Shown one piece after another: positions 51,283 to 59,967 of a stretch of 64,000 bases of DNA (the stretch's first letter is position 1; each line of letters opens with the position of its first letter). Both the position numbers and the translations under genes were made by a program. The DNA comes from Sphingomonas koreensis (lineage in GTDB: Bacteria; Pseudomonadota; Alphaproteobacteria; Sphingomonadales; Sphingomonadaceae). The DNA lies in assembly GCF_002797435.1 (NCBI RefSeq), contig NZ_PGEN01000001.1:620001-684000 (forward strand). The letters are read 5' to 3'. The notes below the pieces were generated by a model. It made no database searches and had not been told where the DNA came from. It saw nothing but the letters and a program-made list of their open reading frames with translations.

Positions 51283-53532
51283 CTATTCCTTGTTGAGGCT
51301 GCGCAGCACCGGCAGGATCGTCGCATAATCGTCGGTCCAGGGCGTGAAGCCCGGGGTTTCCTCCAGCTCGCGCCACGCACCGCCGCGTGCCTTCAGCGTT
51401 GCGATGGTCTCGGGAGAACGCGACAGGGCGATCCAGTCGGATGTCGCCGCTTCCTGCATCTCCTCGTCGGGCGAAGGCACATAGGCCAGCGCCGCCGCAC
51501 GCCACCCGCCCGCCTTCGCAGCAGCTTCGACCACGGGTTCGAGCGACAGGAAGCGGTTCGAGATATGGACCAGCAGCAGTCCGTCCTTGGCGAGGACGCG
51601 GTCATAGGTGGCGAACGCCTCCCGCGTCATGAGGTGCATCGGCACCGCGTCGGACGAGAAGGCGTCGAGCGCGAGCAGGTCGAGGCTTCCGGCGGGCGCC
51701 TCGTTCAGCCGCAGCCGCGCATCGCCCAGAATGACCTGTGCCCTGGGCGCGCAGAGCTCGAGAAAGCGGAACGGCCCGCGCGCCAGCTCGACCACCGCCG
51801 GGTCGATCTCGTAGAAGCGCCAGTCCTGCCCCGGCCGCGCGTAGCAGGCCAGCGTTCCGGTGCCGAGGCCGACGACGCCGATCCGCGCCGCGGGGCCATA
51901 AAGGGCTTGCGCCGCCATCATCGCGCGGCCGACGCCCGATCCGGGCACATAATAGGTCGTCGGCATGCGCCGCAGCAGATCATGCCCCTCCAGCTGTACG
52001 CCGTGCAGCGTCGTGCCGTGCGCCAGCCGCTTCTGGGTCGCAAGGTCGGTAATCGTGTAGACGCCGAAATAGCTGCGCGTCCGCGCATCGCCTTCCCAGC
52101 TGATCGCCAGGGAGCGATAGCCGCCGAACAGGAACAGCGCGCCGGCCAGAACGATCATATAGGGCAGGCGTACGCCGATCGTGAACAGGCCGATCAGCGC
52201 AACGGCAAGGTAGATCAGCCCCAGCACCTTCTCGCCGAGCTGGGCGGCCGGACCGAACAGGCCTAGCCACACGATCGACGCCACCAGCACTGTCACCAGC
52301 AGCACGCGGATGCGCATCCCCTGCCCTTCGGCGTTCCACAATCGGGCGAAGAACGGGAGCAGGAAGGACTGCGGAACCAGCAGCCCCGCGGCCAGGATCA
52401 GGATCGGATATTCATAGGTCCAGTCGAACACCAGCGGCGCGATCAGGGCGGCGAACACGCCGCCGAGCGCGCCGCCCACCGACATGGCAAGGTAGAAGCC
52501 GGTCAGCCGGTCCGGCTCGGGCCGCAGATCGTACATGTGCGTGTGGAGCGCGACCGAGACCATGAACAACAGGCCGAGCGCCATCAGCGCGTTGAGCTCG
52601 GCATGGGCGTTGTGCCCGGCGATCATCAGTCCGCCGAACATCAGGATCGTCACCGGCGCGAACCGGGTCAGGATCTCGGCCGGCCAGCGGCGGGCGGCGA
52701 AGGCGATGGTGAAGCTGAGGAGGTAGAGGCCAAGCGGCAGTACCCACAGCATCGGCACCGCGACGATGTCGGTCGTCAGGAAGCTCGACGTGGCGAGCAT
52801 CAGGCCCGAGGGGACGAAGGCGAGCGCGATCCAGTGCGCAACCCGCTTGCGCGACGGCCCCGGGCTGGTCGCATGCACATGGGGCTGATCGGCGATCCTG
52901 CGCGGGAGCAGCAGCGCGCAGGCCGCGACGGCAACGAACACCAGCGCATAGCCCGCGGTCCACAGCCAGCTCTGCCCCTTGAGCGCCAGCCCCGGCTCGA
53001 CCAGCAATGGATAGGCGAGCAGCCCGCCGAAGCTGCCGACATTCGACGCGGCGTAGAGCGCATAGGGATCGCGCCCGCCCGAGGCGGCGGCGAACCAGCG
53101 CTGAAGCAAGGGCGCCTGCGCCGAGATGGCAAAGAAGAGCGGGCCGATCGAGGCGCCGAGCAGCCAGGGGACCCACACCGCAGGCTCGGCATCGGCGGGC
53201 ATCTGCATCGCCATCAGCCCGATCGGCAGCCACAGCGCCGCGACCGCAAGCACGCCGAGATGGATCATCGCCTGTTGCCGAACCGGCACCCGGCCCAGCC
53301 AATGCGCATAGGCATAGCCGCCCAGCAACAGCGCCTGATAGACCAGCATCGCGCTGTTCCACACGGCAGGCGCGCCGCCCAGCCGCGGCAGCGCCATGCG
53401 CGCGATCATCGGCTGGACCAGGAACAGCAGGAAGCTGCCGAGCAGGATCGCCGCGACGAATATGGGGCCAACGGCGCGCGGAGCGGTTGCAGGCTCGATC
53501 TCCGCCGAATCGGCGATTGCTTCGGCGCTCAT
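51283..53532 (-). CDS. Fused MFS-like membrane domain and spermidine-synthase-like domain
   Basis: A 749-residue fusion. Residues ~20-480 hold about twelve to fourteen transmembrane helices (FVAAILLGSFLLFLVQPMIARM at the start). The C-terminal ~230 residues form a spermidine-synthase/SAM-type Rossmann domain with IGVVGLGTGTLACYARPGQDWRFYEID, VILGDARLRL and LDLLALDAFSSDAVPMHLMT. Such fused proteins are widespread but without an established reaction; the soluble part lacks several polyamine-site residues of true spermidine synthases. It is not coupled to its neighbours: cobU converges and the GNAT gene lies 24 bp upstream on the same strand. Confidence 0.88.
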   Translation of the reverse strand: MSAEAIADSAEIEPATAPRAVGPIFVAAILLGSFLLFLVQPMIARMALPRLGGAPAVWNSAMLVYQALLLGGYAYAHWLGRVPVRQQAMIHLGVLAVAALWLPIGLMAMQMPADAEPAVWVPWLLGASIGPLFFAISAQAPLLQRWFAAASGGRDPYALYAASNVGSFGGLLAYPLLVEPGLALKGQSWLWTAGYALVFVAVAACALLLPRRIADQPHVHATSPGPSRKRVAHWIALAFVPSGLMLATSSFLTTDIVAVPMLWVLPLGLYLLSFTIAFAARRWPAEILTRFAPVTILMFGGLMIAGHNAHAELNALMALGLLFMVSVALHTHMYDLRPEPDRLTGFYLAMSVGGALGGVFAALIAPLVFDWTYEYPILILAAGLLVPQSFLLPFFARLWNAEGQGMRIRVLLVTVLVASIVWLGLFGPAAQLGEKVLGLIYLAVALIGLFTIGVRLPYMIVLAGALFLFGGYRSLAISWEGDARTRSYFGVYTITDLATQKRLAHGTTLHGVQLEGHDLLRRMPTTYYVPGSGVGRAMMAAQALYGPAARIGVVGLGTGTLACYARPGQDWRFYEIDPAVVELARGPFRFLELCAPRAQVILGDARLRLNEAPAGSLDLLALDAFSSDAVPMHLMTREAFATYDRVLAKDGLLLVHISNRFLSLEPVVEAAAKAGGWRAAALAYVPSPDEEMQEAATSDWIALSRSPETIATLKARGGAWRELEETPGFTPWTDDYATILPVLRSLNKE

Positions 53533-53556
53533 CGCCTCCCCCTCTTTACGCGATAC

Positions 53557-54084
53557 TCACGGACGATTGATGCTGTAGGTAACGATCCGGCGCAAGGGAT
53601 CAGCGGCGGCGAAGGCGTGATGCTCGAAATCGCCGTCCGCCAGCCGCGTCATGCCGAGCCGTGTCATCATCCCCTGGCTGGCGACATTCCGCTCAGCGGT
53701 GATCGCGACGATGCGCGGCATGGTGAAGCTCGCCCAGCCCCACTCGAACACCGCGCGCATGGCTTCCAGCGCATAGCCCTGCCGCCAGAAGGGCTGCGCG
53801 ATCTGCCAGCCGGCCTCGATCTCGCCCGCGATCGGGTGCGGCGGATCGCCGCGCTTGAGCCCGCAAAAGCCGATCACGGCCCAGTCCGCCTTGCACTCCA
53901 CGGTGAAGAAGCCCAGCCCCTCGTGCCGGTAACCGTCGTGCCGCGCGAGCGTCGCCTCGCTCGCCGCCCTGTCCTTGACGGGGCCGAGATCGGCCATCAC
54001 CACCGGATCGGCCCACATCGCGAACAGCGCGTCATGGTCCGTCGGGCGCGGCTTGCGCAGGATCAGGCGTTCCGTCTCGATCAT
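53557..54084 (-). CDS. GNAT-family N-acetyltransferase (RimJ/RimL-like)
   Basis: A 175-residue acetyltransferase. The start at 54084 (MIETERLILRKPRPTD) is chosen because it overlaps the hemB stop (ATGA) and is the standard N-terminus of the Acetyltransf_3 group. The core has GFCGLKRG, then EIEAGWQIAQPFWRQGYALEAM (acetyl-CoA binding R/Q-x-x-G-x-A), then NVASQGMMTRLGMTRLADGDFEH. Substrate unknown: ribosomal protein, amino acid or drug amines are all possible in this family. Confidence 0.87.
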   Translation of the reverse strand: MIETERLILRKPRPTDHDALFAMWADPVVMADLGPVKDRAASEATLARHDGYRHEGLGFFTVECKADWAVIGFCGLKRGDPPHPIAGEIEAGWQIAQPFWRQGYALEAMRAVFEWGWASFTMPRIVAITAERNVASQGMMTRLGMTRLADGDFEHHAFAAADPLRRIVTYSINRP

Positions 54085-55070
54085 GCGCCCAGAAGACGAG
54101 CCGCATGTGCCGCATGATAGGTCAGCACGCCGCTGCATCCCGCGCGCTTGAACGCCATCAGCGTCTCCAGCACCAGTCCGTCGCGATCCCCCGCCCCGGC
54201 CGCCGCCGCAGCCTCGATCATCGCATATTCGCCACTTACCTGATAGGCGAACACCGGCACCTCGAACCGCTCCTTCACGCGGCGGACGATGTCGAGATAG
54301 GGCAGCCCCGGCTTGACCATCACGCTGTCCGCGCCCTCGTCCAGGTCCAGTTCGACCTCGCGCAGCGCTTCCTCGGCATTGGCCGGATCCATCTGATAGG
54401 TCTTCTTGTCGCCCTTGAGCAGGCCCCGGCTGCCCACCGCATCGCGGAACGGGCCATAGAATGCCGAGGCGTATTTGGCAGCATAGGCCATGATCTGGAC
54501 GTTGACATGGCCCTCGCCCTCCAGCGCCTCGCGGATCAGGCCGACGCGACCGTCCATCATGTCGCTGGGCGCGATGATGTCCGCCCCCGCACGCGCCTGG
54601 TTGAGCGACTGGCCCACCAGCAGCTCGGCGGTCCGGTCGTTGAGGACATAGCCCGCCTCATCCACCAGCCCGTCATGGCCATGCGCGGTATAGGGATCGA
54701 GCGCGACGTCGGTGAGCAGGCCGATGTCCGGCACCGCATCGCGGATCGCGCGGATCGCGCGGCACATCAGGTTGTCGGGGTTGAGCGCCTCGCGCCCGTC
54801 GTCGGTGCGCAGCTTGAGCGGCGTGTTGGGAAACAGCGCCAGGCACGGGATGCCGAGCGCCGCGGCCTCCTTCGCGCGCGCCACCACCAGATCGACCGAC
54901 CAGCGCGACACGCCGGGCAACGACGCGATCGGTTCCTCGACACTCTCCCCTTCGGTGACGAACAGCGGCCAGATCAGGTCGGCCGGGGTCAGCACGGTTT
55001 CGGCGTGCAGCCGGCGGCTCCAGGCGGAGGCGCGGGTACGGCGGAGGCGAAGCGCGGGGTAATGGGACAT
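54081..55070 (-). CDS. hemB: Delta-aminolevulinic acid dehydratase (porphobilinogen synthase)
   Basis: A 329-residue HemB, condensing two 5-aminolevulinates to porphobilinogen in heme synthesis. Recognised are LIWPLFVTEGESVEEPIASLPGV, GLLTDVALDPYTAHGHDGLV, IIAPSDMMDGRVGLIREALE, AAKYASAFYGPFRDAVGS with the first active-site Lys, and DSVMVKPGLPYLDIVR with the second. The metal-site region DVALDPYTAHGHDG has the Asp-rich, cysteine-free form of Mg-dependent enzymes. It overlaps the GNAT gene by 4 bp and is the sole heme gene here. Confidence 0.96.
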   Translation of the reverse strand: MSHYPALRLRRTRASAWSRRLHAETVLTPADLIWPLFVTEGESVEEPIASLPGVSRWSVDLVVARAKEAAALGIPCLALFPNTPLKLRTDDGREALNPDNLMCRAIRAIRDAVPDIGLLTDVALDPYTAHGHDGLVDEAGYVLNDRTAELLVGQSLNQARAGADIIAPSDMMDGRVGLIREALEGEGHVNVQIMAYAAKYASAFYGPFRDAVGSRGLLKGDKKTYQMDPANAEEALREVELDLDEGADSVMVKPGLPYLDIVRRVKERFEVPVFAYQVSGEYAMIEAAAAAGAGDRDGLVLETLMAFKRAGCSGVLTYHAAHAARLLGA

Positions 55071-55108
55071 GGCGGGCTTGTGGGACAGCCCGCCCGGCGA
55101 CGCAAGCG

Positions 55109-56173
55109 TCAGGCGGCGGTTTCGCGCGCGGCCTTCGCCTTGCGCCGGCGGCGCCAGTGGAGCAGTCCCAGCCCGGCCGCGCCCAGCGCGAACAGGCCGA
55201 TCGTCTCTTCGGGCACCGGCGTCGGGTTGCCCCCGCCGCTGCTGCCGCCACCCGGATTGGTCGTCGGCGGCACATAATTACCGTCATAGCCGCCCGAGAG
55301 CCTGCCATTCTGCTGCAGGCTGCCGAACACGCCTGAACCATCGATGCTGTTGGAAACCTGGCCGATCGCCTTGGGCGCCAGCACAGATCCGCCCCACGCC
55401 GTCGAGATGGCGACGCTGGTGGCATCGGCGAAGTTCCAGATCACATTCTCGCCCAGCCCCTTGGTCCCGCCGAGGAAATTCTGGTTGAGCGCGATCGCCG
55501 ATCCGCTGACGTTGACGATCGCGGTCTCGGCGCCGTTCAGGTTGAACTTGATCTCGCTGATCTTGCTGAGATCGGCGCTGGTGATGTTGAACACCGCGAC
55601 GCCCTTGGCATCGGGCTTGGCGTCGAACGTGCCGCGGCTGCCGCTGACGGTGAAGCTGCTGTTCCCCGCCATCCCCTTCATGTCGGACGACAGGTTGGTC
55701 AGGCTCGACCCGAGCAGGCTCTTCTGTTGCTCCAGCCCCACGCGGAAGGCCGGGTTGGTGGTGTTGAGGCCCGAATTGACCGTGTTCTGGTTGACGTTGG
55801 TGTTGGAAATCCTGCCGCCGACCTGCACCGTCTGCGACGCCCCGTTGAGGTTGAAGCCGCTGTTGACGTTGCCGCCGATCGCCGCGCCCGACGCATTGTT
55901 GAGGTTCTTGTGCCCGCCATTGACGTCGCCGACCACGGTCAGGCCCGGCGTGCCGCGCGGCGAGGGCGCCGGGGTGCGGACCTGATAGTCCGACGAGCCG
56001 CCGCTCAAATTGCCGCCGACAAAGGTACGCCCTTCCACCTGTCCGGCGGACTGCAGGTCGCCCAGCACGATCAGGTTCCATTCCTTCATCGCGTCGATGC
56101 CCGCGACCTGGGCGGATGCGGGCGTGGCGATGACCAGCGCGACGCCGACCGAAAGCAAATTACGAATACGCAT
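55109..56173 (-). CDS. Choice-of-anchor-A domain protein with PEP-CTERM-like tail
   Basis: A 354-residue exported protein. Signal peptide MRIRNLLSVGVALVIATPASA; then a choice-of-anchor-A type domain with the typical WNLIVLGDLQSAGQVEGRTFVGGNLSG start, Asn/Gly-rich middle, and VIWNFADATSVAISTAWGGSVLAPKA near the end. After a Pro/Gly/Ser linker (about residues 305-325) comes VPEETIGLFALGAAGLGLLHWRRRRK: a PEP-like motif (VPEE instead of VPEP), a transmembrane helix and an Arg cluster, the signal for exosortase processing. No exosortase gene is in the window. No obvious ribosome-binding site precedes the ATG. The role is unknown, perhaps cell-surface or biofilm related. Confidence 0.85.
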   Translation of the reverse strand: MRIRNLLSVGVALVIATPASAQVAGIDAMKEWNLIVLGDLQSAGQVEGRTFVGGNLSGGSSDYQVRTPAPSPRGTPGLTVVGDVNGGHKNLNNASGAAIGGNVNSGFNLNGASQTVQVGGRISNTNVNQNTVNSGLNTTNPAFRVGLEQQKSLLGSSLTNLSSDMKGMAGNSSFTVSGSRGTFDAKPDAKGVAVFNITSADLSKISEIKFNLNGAETAIVNVSGSAIALNQNFLGGTKGLGENVIWNFADATSVAISTAWGGSVLAPKAIGQVSNSIDGSGVFGSLQQNGRLSGGYDGNYVPPTTNPGGGSSGGGNPTPVPEETIGLFALGAAGLGLLHWRRRRKAKAARETAA

Positions 56174-56306
56174 AGGATAGCCAGTACCGCCCACAGGATG
56201 AACGATCCATTGACGCCCGGTTTCCCGGCATCCGCCGCACCAGCCTGCCGCCTCGCCCAGTTCATGACCGCTTCGAGAAACCATTTTCCTACAGCCTCGG
56301 TTTCGC

Positions 56307-56345
56307 GATATCTGGACCGTCCCATGATCGAACGGGACAGATATC
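56307..56345. repeat. Interrupted palindrome upstream of the choice-of-anchor-A gene
   Basis: GATATCT (56307-56313) and GTCCC (56319-56323) pair with GGGAC (56334-56338) and AGATATC (56339-56345); the left arm has a 5-base bulge and the loop is 10 bases. It ends six bases before the 11-bp repeat array. It may be an operator or an RNA hairpin flanking the array. Confidence 0.6.
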
Positions 56346-56351
56346 CTCCGC

Positions 56352-56527
56352 ATCGCAGCCGTGTCGCCTGTTCGTCGCGCCGGTGTCGCGTCAGCGTCGT
56401 GCGACAGTCCTGTGGGTGTCGCGCAACGGTCTCGCAGGCGTCGCCCCACTGTCGCGTGGCAGTCGCGTCAGCGTCGCGAAGGCGCCGCGTCGCGGTCCTG
56501 TCGCAGTCGCGTGACGGTCGTTTCGCC
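56352..56527. repeat. Tandem array of sixteen 11-bp units, consensus GTCGCGYNRSN
   Basis: Cutting the sequence every 11 bases from 56352 gives 16 uninterrupted units. Position 1 is G in 15 of 16, position 2 T in 15, position 3 C in all, position 4 G in 13, position 5 C in 12 and position 6 G in 12. Positions 7-11 vary, but position 9 is a purine in 14 of 16 and position 10 is G or C in 15. The units at 56385 and 56462 are identical (GTCGCGTCAGC). No gene, promoter or known family explains it. It lies in the 425-bp gap (56174-56598) between the choice-of-anchor-A gene and valS. The unit is too short for CRISPR; 11 bp is close to one DNA helical turn. Confidence 0.9.
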
Positions 56528-56562
56528 GGAAGAACCGGCGTTCTTGTTGAACTTCGCGAAGC

Positions 56563-56591
56563 GGCCCTTCCCCGCCAATCGGGGAAAGGCC
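56563..56591 (-). terminator. Hairpin after valS
   Basis: GGCCCTTCCCCG (56563-56574) and CGGGGAAAGGCC (56580-56591) flank a 5-base loop. In the valS transcript the single mismatch becomes a G-U pair, so the 12-bp stem is complete. It begins 8 bases after the valS stop. No U-run follows. Confidence 0.65.
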
Positions 56592-56598
56592 TCGGCGC

Positions 56599-59388
56599 TC
56601 AGCCCAGCCGACCCAGCGCCGCGCTCAGCCGCGCCGCCTCGGCCGATTTCTCGGCATGATCGGCACGCGCCTTCTCCACCGCCTCGGGCTTGGCCTTTTC
56701 GGCGAAAGCCGGATTGGACAGGCGCGCGTTCAGGCTGTCCCGCTCCTTCTCCGCCGCCGCGATCGCCTTGGTCAGGCGCGCGCGCTCGGCGTCGAGATCG
56801 ATCACGCCTTCGAGCGGAAGGACGAAGGTCGCCTCGTCCACCACGATCTGCAACGCGCCGCCTGCGGGGACGTCACCCTGTGCGCGATCGACGCGGGCGA
56901 GACGGGCGAGCGCCGGCTCCTGCCGGACAAGCTGCTCTTCGGTCTCGGCATGGGCATCGCGAACGAACAGCGGCAGACGCGCACCGGGGGGCACGTTGAG
57001 CTCGTTGCGCGCGGCGCGCAGCTCGCTCACCAGCCGGATCAGCCAGTCGATCTCCTTCGCCGCGTGCGAATCCAGCGCGCGGGCGTCCGCCATCGGCCAT
57101 TTCGCGGTGATCAGCGGATAGTCGGGGCGATCGCCCAGCTTCGACCACAGTTCTTCGGTGATGAACGGCATGAACGGGTGGAGCAGGACCAGGATCTGGT
57201 CGAGCACCCAGCCGGCAACGAGGCGGGTTTCCTCCGCACCCTCGGCACCCTCGGTCTGCAGGACCGGCTTGATCAGCTCGAGATACCAGTCGCAGAATCG
57301 GCTCCAGGTGAACTGGTAGATCGCGTTGGCCGCCTCGTCGAAGCGATGGTCGGCAAAGGCAAGGTCCATCGCCTGCACCGTCGTCACCGTCTCCGCGACG
57401 ATCCACTTGTTGACCGCGAGCGTCGCCACAGGCGGCTCGATATGCTCGCTGGCGCTGATCCCGTTGGACTGGGCGAAGCGCGCGGCGTTCCACAGCTTGG
57501 TCGCGAAGTTGCGATACCCCTCGACCCGCTTCTCATCCATCTTCACGTCGCGGCCCTGGCTCTCCATGGCGGCCATGAAGAAGCGCAGCGCGTCGGCGCC
57601 ATATTTGTCGATCAGGATCAGCGGATCGACGACATTGCCCTTGGACTTGGACATTTTCTGCCCATCCGCGGCGCGGACAAGTCCGTGGAGATACAGGGTC
57701 TTGAACGGCACTTCCTTCATGAAGTGCAAACCCTGCATCATCATCCGCGCATCCCAGAAGAACAGGATGTCGAAGCCGGAGATGAGCACGTCGTTCGGGT
57801 AGCGGCCGCCCAGCGTCGGGTCGGTCTCGTCGGGCCAGCCCATCGTGGCGAAGGGCCACAAAGCGGAGGAGAACCAGGTGTCGAGGACGTCTTCGTCGCG
57901 CTTGAGCGCAACGCCCTCTCCTGCCTGCGCCTGCGCCTCCTCCTCGCTCTCGGCGACGAAGATGCGGCCATCCTCGGCATACCAGGCCGGGATGCGGTGG
58001 CCCCACCACAGCTGGCGGCTGACGCACCAGGGCTGGATGTTCTCCATCCAGTTGAAATAGGTCTTTTCCCACGACTTCGGCACGACCTTGGTCGCGCCCG
58101 AGCGGACCGCCTCGATCGCGGGCTTGGCCAGCGTCGCGGCATCGACATACCATTGGTCGGTCAGCATCGGCTCGATCACCACGCCGCCGCGGTCGCCGAA
58201 CGGCTGCATGATCTGCTTGTCCTCGACCTGGATCATCAGCCCGTCGGCATCGATGTCGGCAACGACGCGCTTGCGCGCCTCGTAGCGGTCGAGCCCGCGA
58301 TAGGCGTCGGGCACCAGATTGAGGGTATCGACCTCGGCCGCGGTCCATGCGGCGCCGCCGGCGATCTCCTGCGCACGCGCCGCCGCCACGGCATAGGGCT
58401 CACCGTCCGCGCGCATCGCCGCATTCTCGTCCATCAGGCGATACATCGGGATGTTGTTGCGCTGCGCGACGCCATAGTCGTTCTCGTCGTGCGCGCCGGT
58501 GATCTTGACCGCGCCCGATCCGAAATCGGGATCGGGATAATCGTCGGTGATGATCGGGATCAGGCGGCGCAGCGCCTTGGGCCCGACCGGGATCTCGCAC
58601 AATTTGCCGACGATCGGGCGATAGCGCTCGTCATCGGGATGCACCGCGACCGCGCCGTCGCCCAGCATCGTCTCGGGCCGGGTAGTGGCGATCGAGATAT
58701 AGTCGCGCTCTTCCTCCAGCAGCACATTGCCGTCGGCGTCGCGCTCGACATAGGTGTAGGTCTCGCCGCCAGCGAGCGGGTATTTGAAGTGCCACATATG
58801 GCCCTGCACCGCGCGCGATTCGACCTCGAGGTCGGAGATCGCGGTCTTGAGGGCCGGGTCCCAGTTCACCAGCCGCTTGTCGCGATAGATCAGCCCCTGC
58901 TTGTGCAGGTCGACGAACACCTTGAGCACGGCCTTCGAAAAGCCCTCGTCCATGGTGAAGCGCTCGTTCGACCAGTCCATCGAGCAGCCGAGGCGGCGGA
59001 GCTGGCGGGTGATCGTGCCGCCGCTCTCTTCCTTCCATTTCCAGACGAGGTCGATGAAGTCCTCGCGCGAATAGTTGGTGCGCTTGTCCTGCCGCTCGTT
59101 GAGCTGGCGCTCGACCACCATCTGGGTGGCGATGCCCGCATGGTCTGTACCCACCACCCAGCGGGCGTCCTTGCCCTTGAGGCGGGCGTGACGGACGAGG
59201 ATGTCCTGCAGCGTGTTGTCGAGCGCGTGGCCGATATGGAGCGAGCCCGTCACGTTCGGCGGCGGGTTGACGATCGTCCAGGGCTCGGCGCCAGGGCGGT
59301 CGGGGCGGAACAGGCCGCCCTCCTCCCAATGCGCGTACCAGCGCGATTCGATTTCAGCCGGGTCGAAGGTCTTGGGAAGCTCGCTCAT
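56599..59388 (-). CDS. valS: Valyl-tRNA synthetase
   Basis: A 929-residue class Ia aminoacyl-tRNA synthetase, normal length for Val[20 protein letters not shown] holds the HIGH motif, [17 protein letters not shown] starts the connective/editing region, and [15 protein letters not shown] is the KMSKS loop. The C-terminal 60 residues ([20 protein letters not shown] onward) form the ValS coiled-coil arm that contacts tRNA. The [17 protein letters not shown] segment belongs to the CP1 editing domain that removes threonine. The gene lies 36 bp downstream of popZ on the same strand, the conserved order in alphaproteobacteria. Confidence 0.98.
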   Translation of the reverse strand: MSELPKTFDPAEIESRWYAHWEEGGLFRPDRPGAEPWTIVNPPPNVTGSLHIGHALDNTLQDILVRHARLKGKDARWVVGTDHAGIATQMVVERQLNERQDKRTNYSREDFIDLVWKWKEESGGTITRQLRRLGCSMDWSNERFTMDEGFSKAVLKVFVDLHKQGLIYRDKRLVNWDPALKTAISDLEVESRAVQGHMWHFKYPLAGGETYTYVERDADGNVLLEEERDYISIATTRPETMLGDGAVAVHPDDERYRPIVGKLCEIPVGPKALRRLIPIITDDYPDPDFGSGAVKITGAHDENDYGVAQRNNIPMYRLMDENAAMRADGEPYAVAAARAQEIAGGAAWTAAEVDTLNLVPDAYRGLDRYEARKRVVADIDADGLMIQVEDKQIMQPFGDRGGVVIEPMLTDQWYVDAATLAKPAIEAVRSGATKVVPKSWEKTYFNWMENIQPWCVSRQLWWGHRIPAWYAEDGRIFVAESEEEAQAQAGEGVALKRDEDVLDTWFSSALWPFATMGWPDETDPTLGGRYPNDVLISGFDILFFWDARMMMQGLHFMKEVPFKTLYLHGLVRAADGQKMSKSKGNVVDPLILIDKYGADALRFFMAAMESQGRDVKMDEKRVEGYRNFATKLWNAARFAQSNGISASEHIEPPVATLAVNKWIVAETVTTVQAMDLAFADHRFDEAANAIYQFTWSRFCDWYLELIKPVLQTEGAEGAEETRLVAGWVLDQILVLLHPFMPFITEELWSKLGDRPDYPLITAKWPMADARALDSHAAKEIDWLIRLVSELRAARNELNVPPGARLPLFVRDAHAETEEQLVRQEPALARLARVDRAQGDVPAGGALQIVVDEATFVLPLEGVIDLDAERARLTKAIAAAEKERDSLNARLSNPAFAEKAKPEAVEKARADHAEKSAEAARLSAALGRLG

Positions 59389-59424
59389 GCCCCGCCCTTA
59401 ACGGGCGGCGCACGCAAAACAAGA

Positions 59425-59886
59425 TCAGTCGCGGCCCGCGGTGATCCGGGCGATCTCGCGCTGCACCATTTCCTCGACCATGCGGGGAAGGTTCGCGTCG
59501 AGCCATTCGCGCAGCATCGGGCGGAGCATCTCGCGCACCAGCCCCTCAAGCGTGTCGGTACCAGCAACGTCCGGCTTCACGATCAGCCGCGAGAGCGCCT
59601 CGAGCGGTCCGCGGCTCGCCTCGGCCGTGGTGGCGGAGAGGATCGGTTCGGCCGGCGCAGCAGCCTGAACGGGCTCCGGTGCAGCTTCCCCGGCCTGGCG
59701 CGATTCGGCGGGAACCGGCTCGCTCAGCTCGAGAATCTCGTCCTCGTCCGCGACGGGTGCGGGCGGGGCAGCGCGCGCAGGACGTCGGGTACGGGCCGTC
59801 ACCGCACTCTCGCCCTCTTCGGCGATGATCCGTTTGATCGAGGACAGGATGTCCTCCATCGACGGTTCGTTACTGACGTCCCCCAT
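59425..59886 (-). CDS. popZ: PopZ / DUF2497-type polar organizing protein
   Basis: A 153-residue acidic, low-complexity protein with two short conserved ends. N-terminal EPSMEDILSSIKRIIAEEGE (residues ~7-26) is the partner-binding helix of PopZ/DUF2497 proteins, and C-terminal EMLRPMLREWLDANLPRMVEEMVQREIARI (about 120-149) is the oligomerisation helices. The middle is a Pro/Ala/Glu-rich disordered linker. In Caulobacter such proteins form polar condensates that anchor the chromosome and cell-cycle regulators. The position between tolC and valS is the conserved context. Confidence 0.88.
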   Translation of the reverse strand: MGDVSNEPSMEDILSSIKRIIAEEGESAVTARTRRPARAAPPAPVADEDEILELSEPVPAESRQAGEAAPEPVQAAAPAEPILSATTAEASRGPLEALSRLIVKPDVAGTDTLEGLVREMLRPMLREWLDANLPRMVEEMVQREIARITAGRD

Positions 59887-59967
59887 TCGTTGTTCCCGCG
59901 TTAGGGATAAACAGACACGCCAAGTGTCGGAATTCCTACACAGCTGTCAACCATCAGGCCTTAAGAT

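Noticed and set aside
56086..56325. Possible 79-residue membrane peptide (GSFILWAVLAILCVFVICF) overlapping the choice-of-anchor-A start
   Set aside because: The hydrophobic stretch comes partly from another frame of the signal-peptide region; no ribosome-binding site and 88-bp overlap with a real gene.
56352..56527. CRISPR array interpretation of the GTCGC repeats
   Set aside because: CRISPR repeats are about 23-47 bp with spacers of similar size and nearby cas genes; these units are 11 bp in total and no cas gene is present.
56656..59904. Open frame of over 1000 codons on the plus strand opposite valS and popZ
   Set aside because: Its translation has no recognisable domain and it covers two well-supported minus-strand genes.
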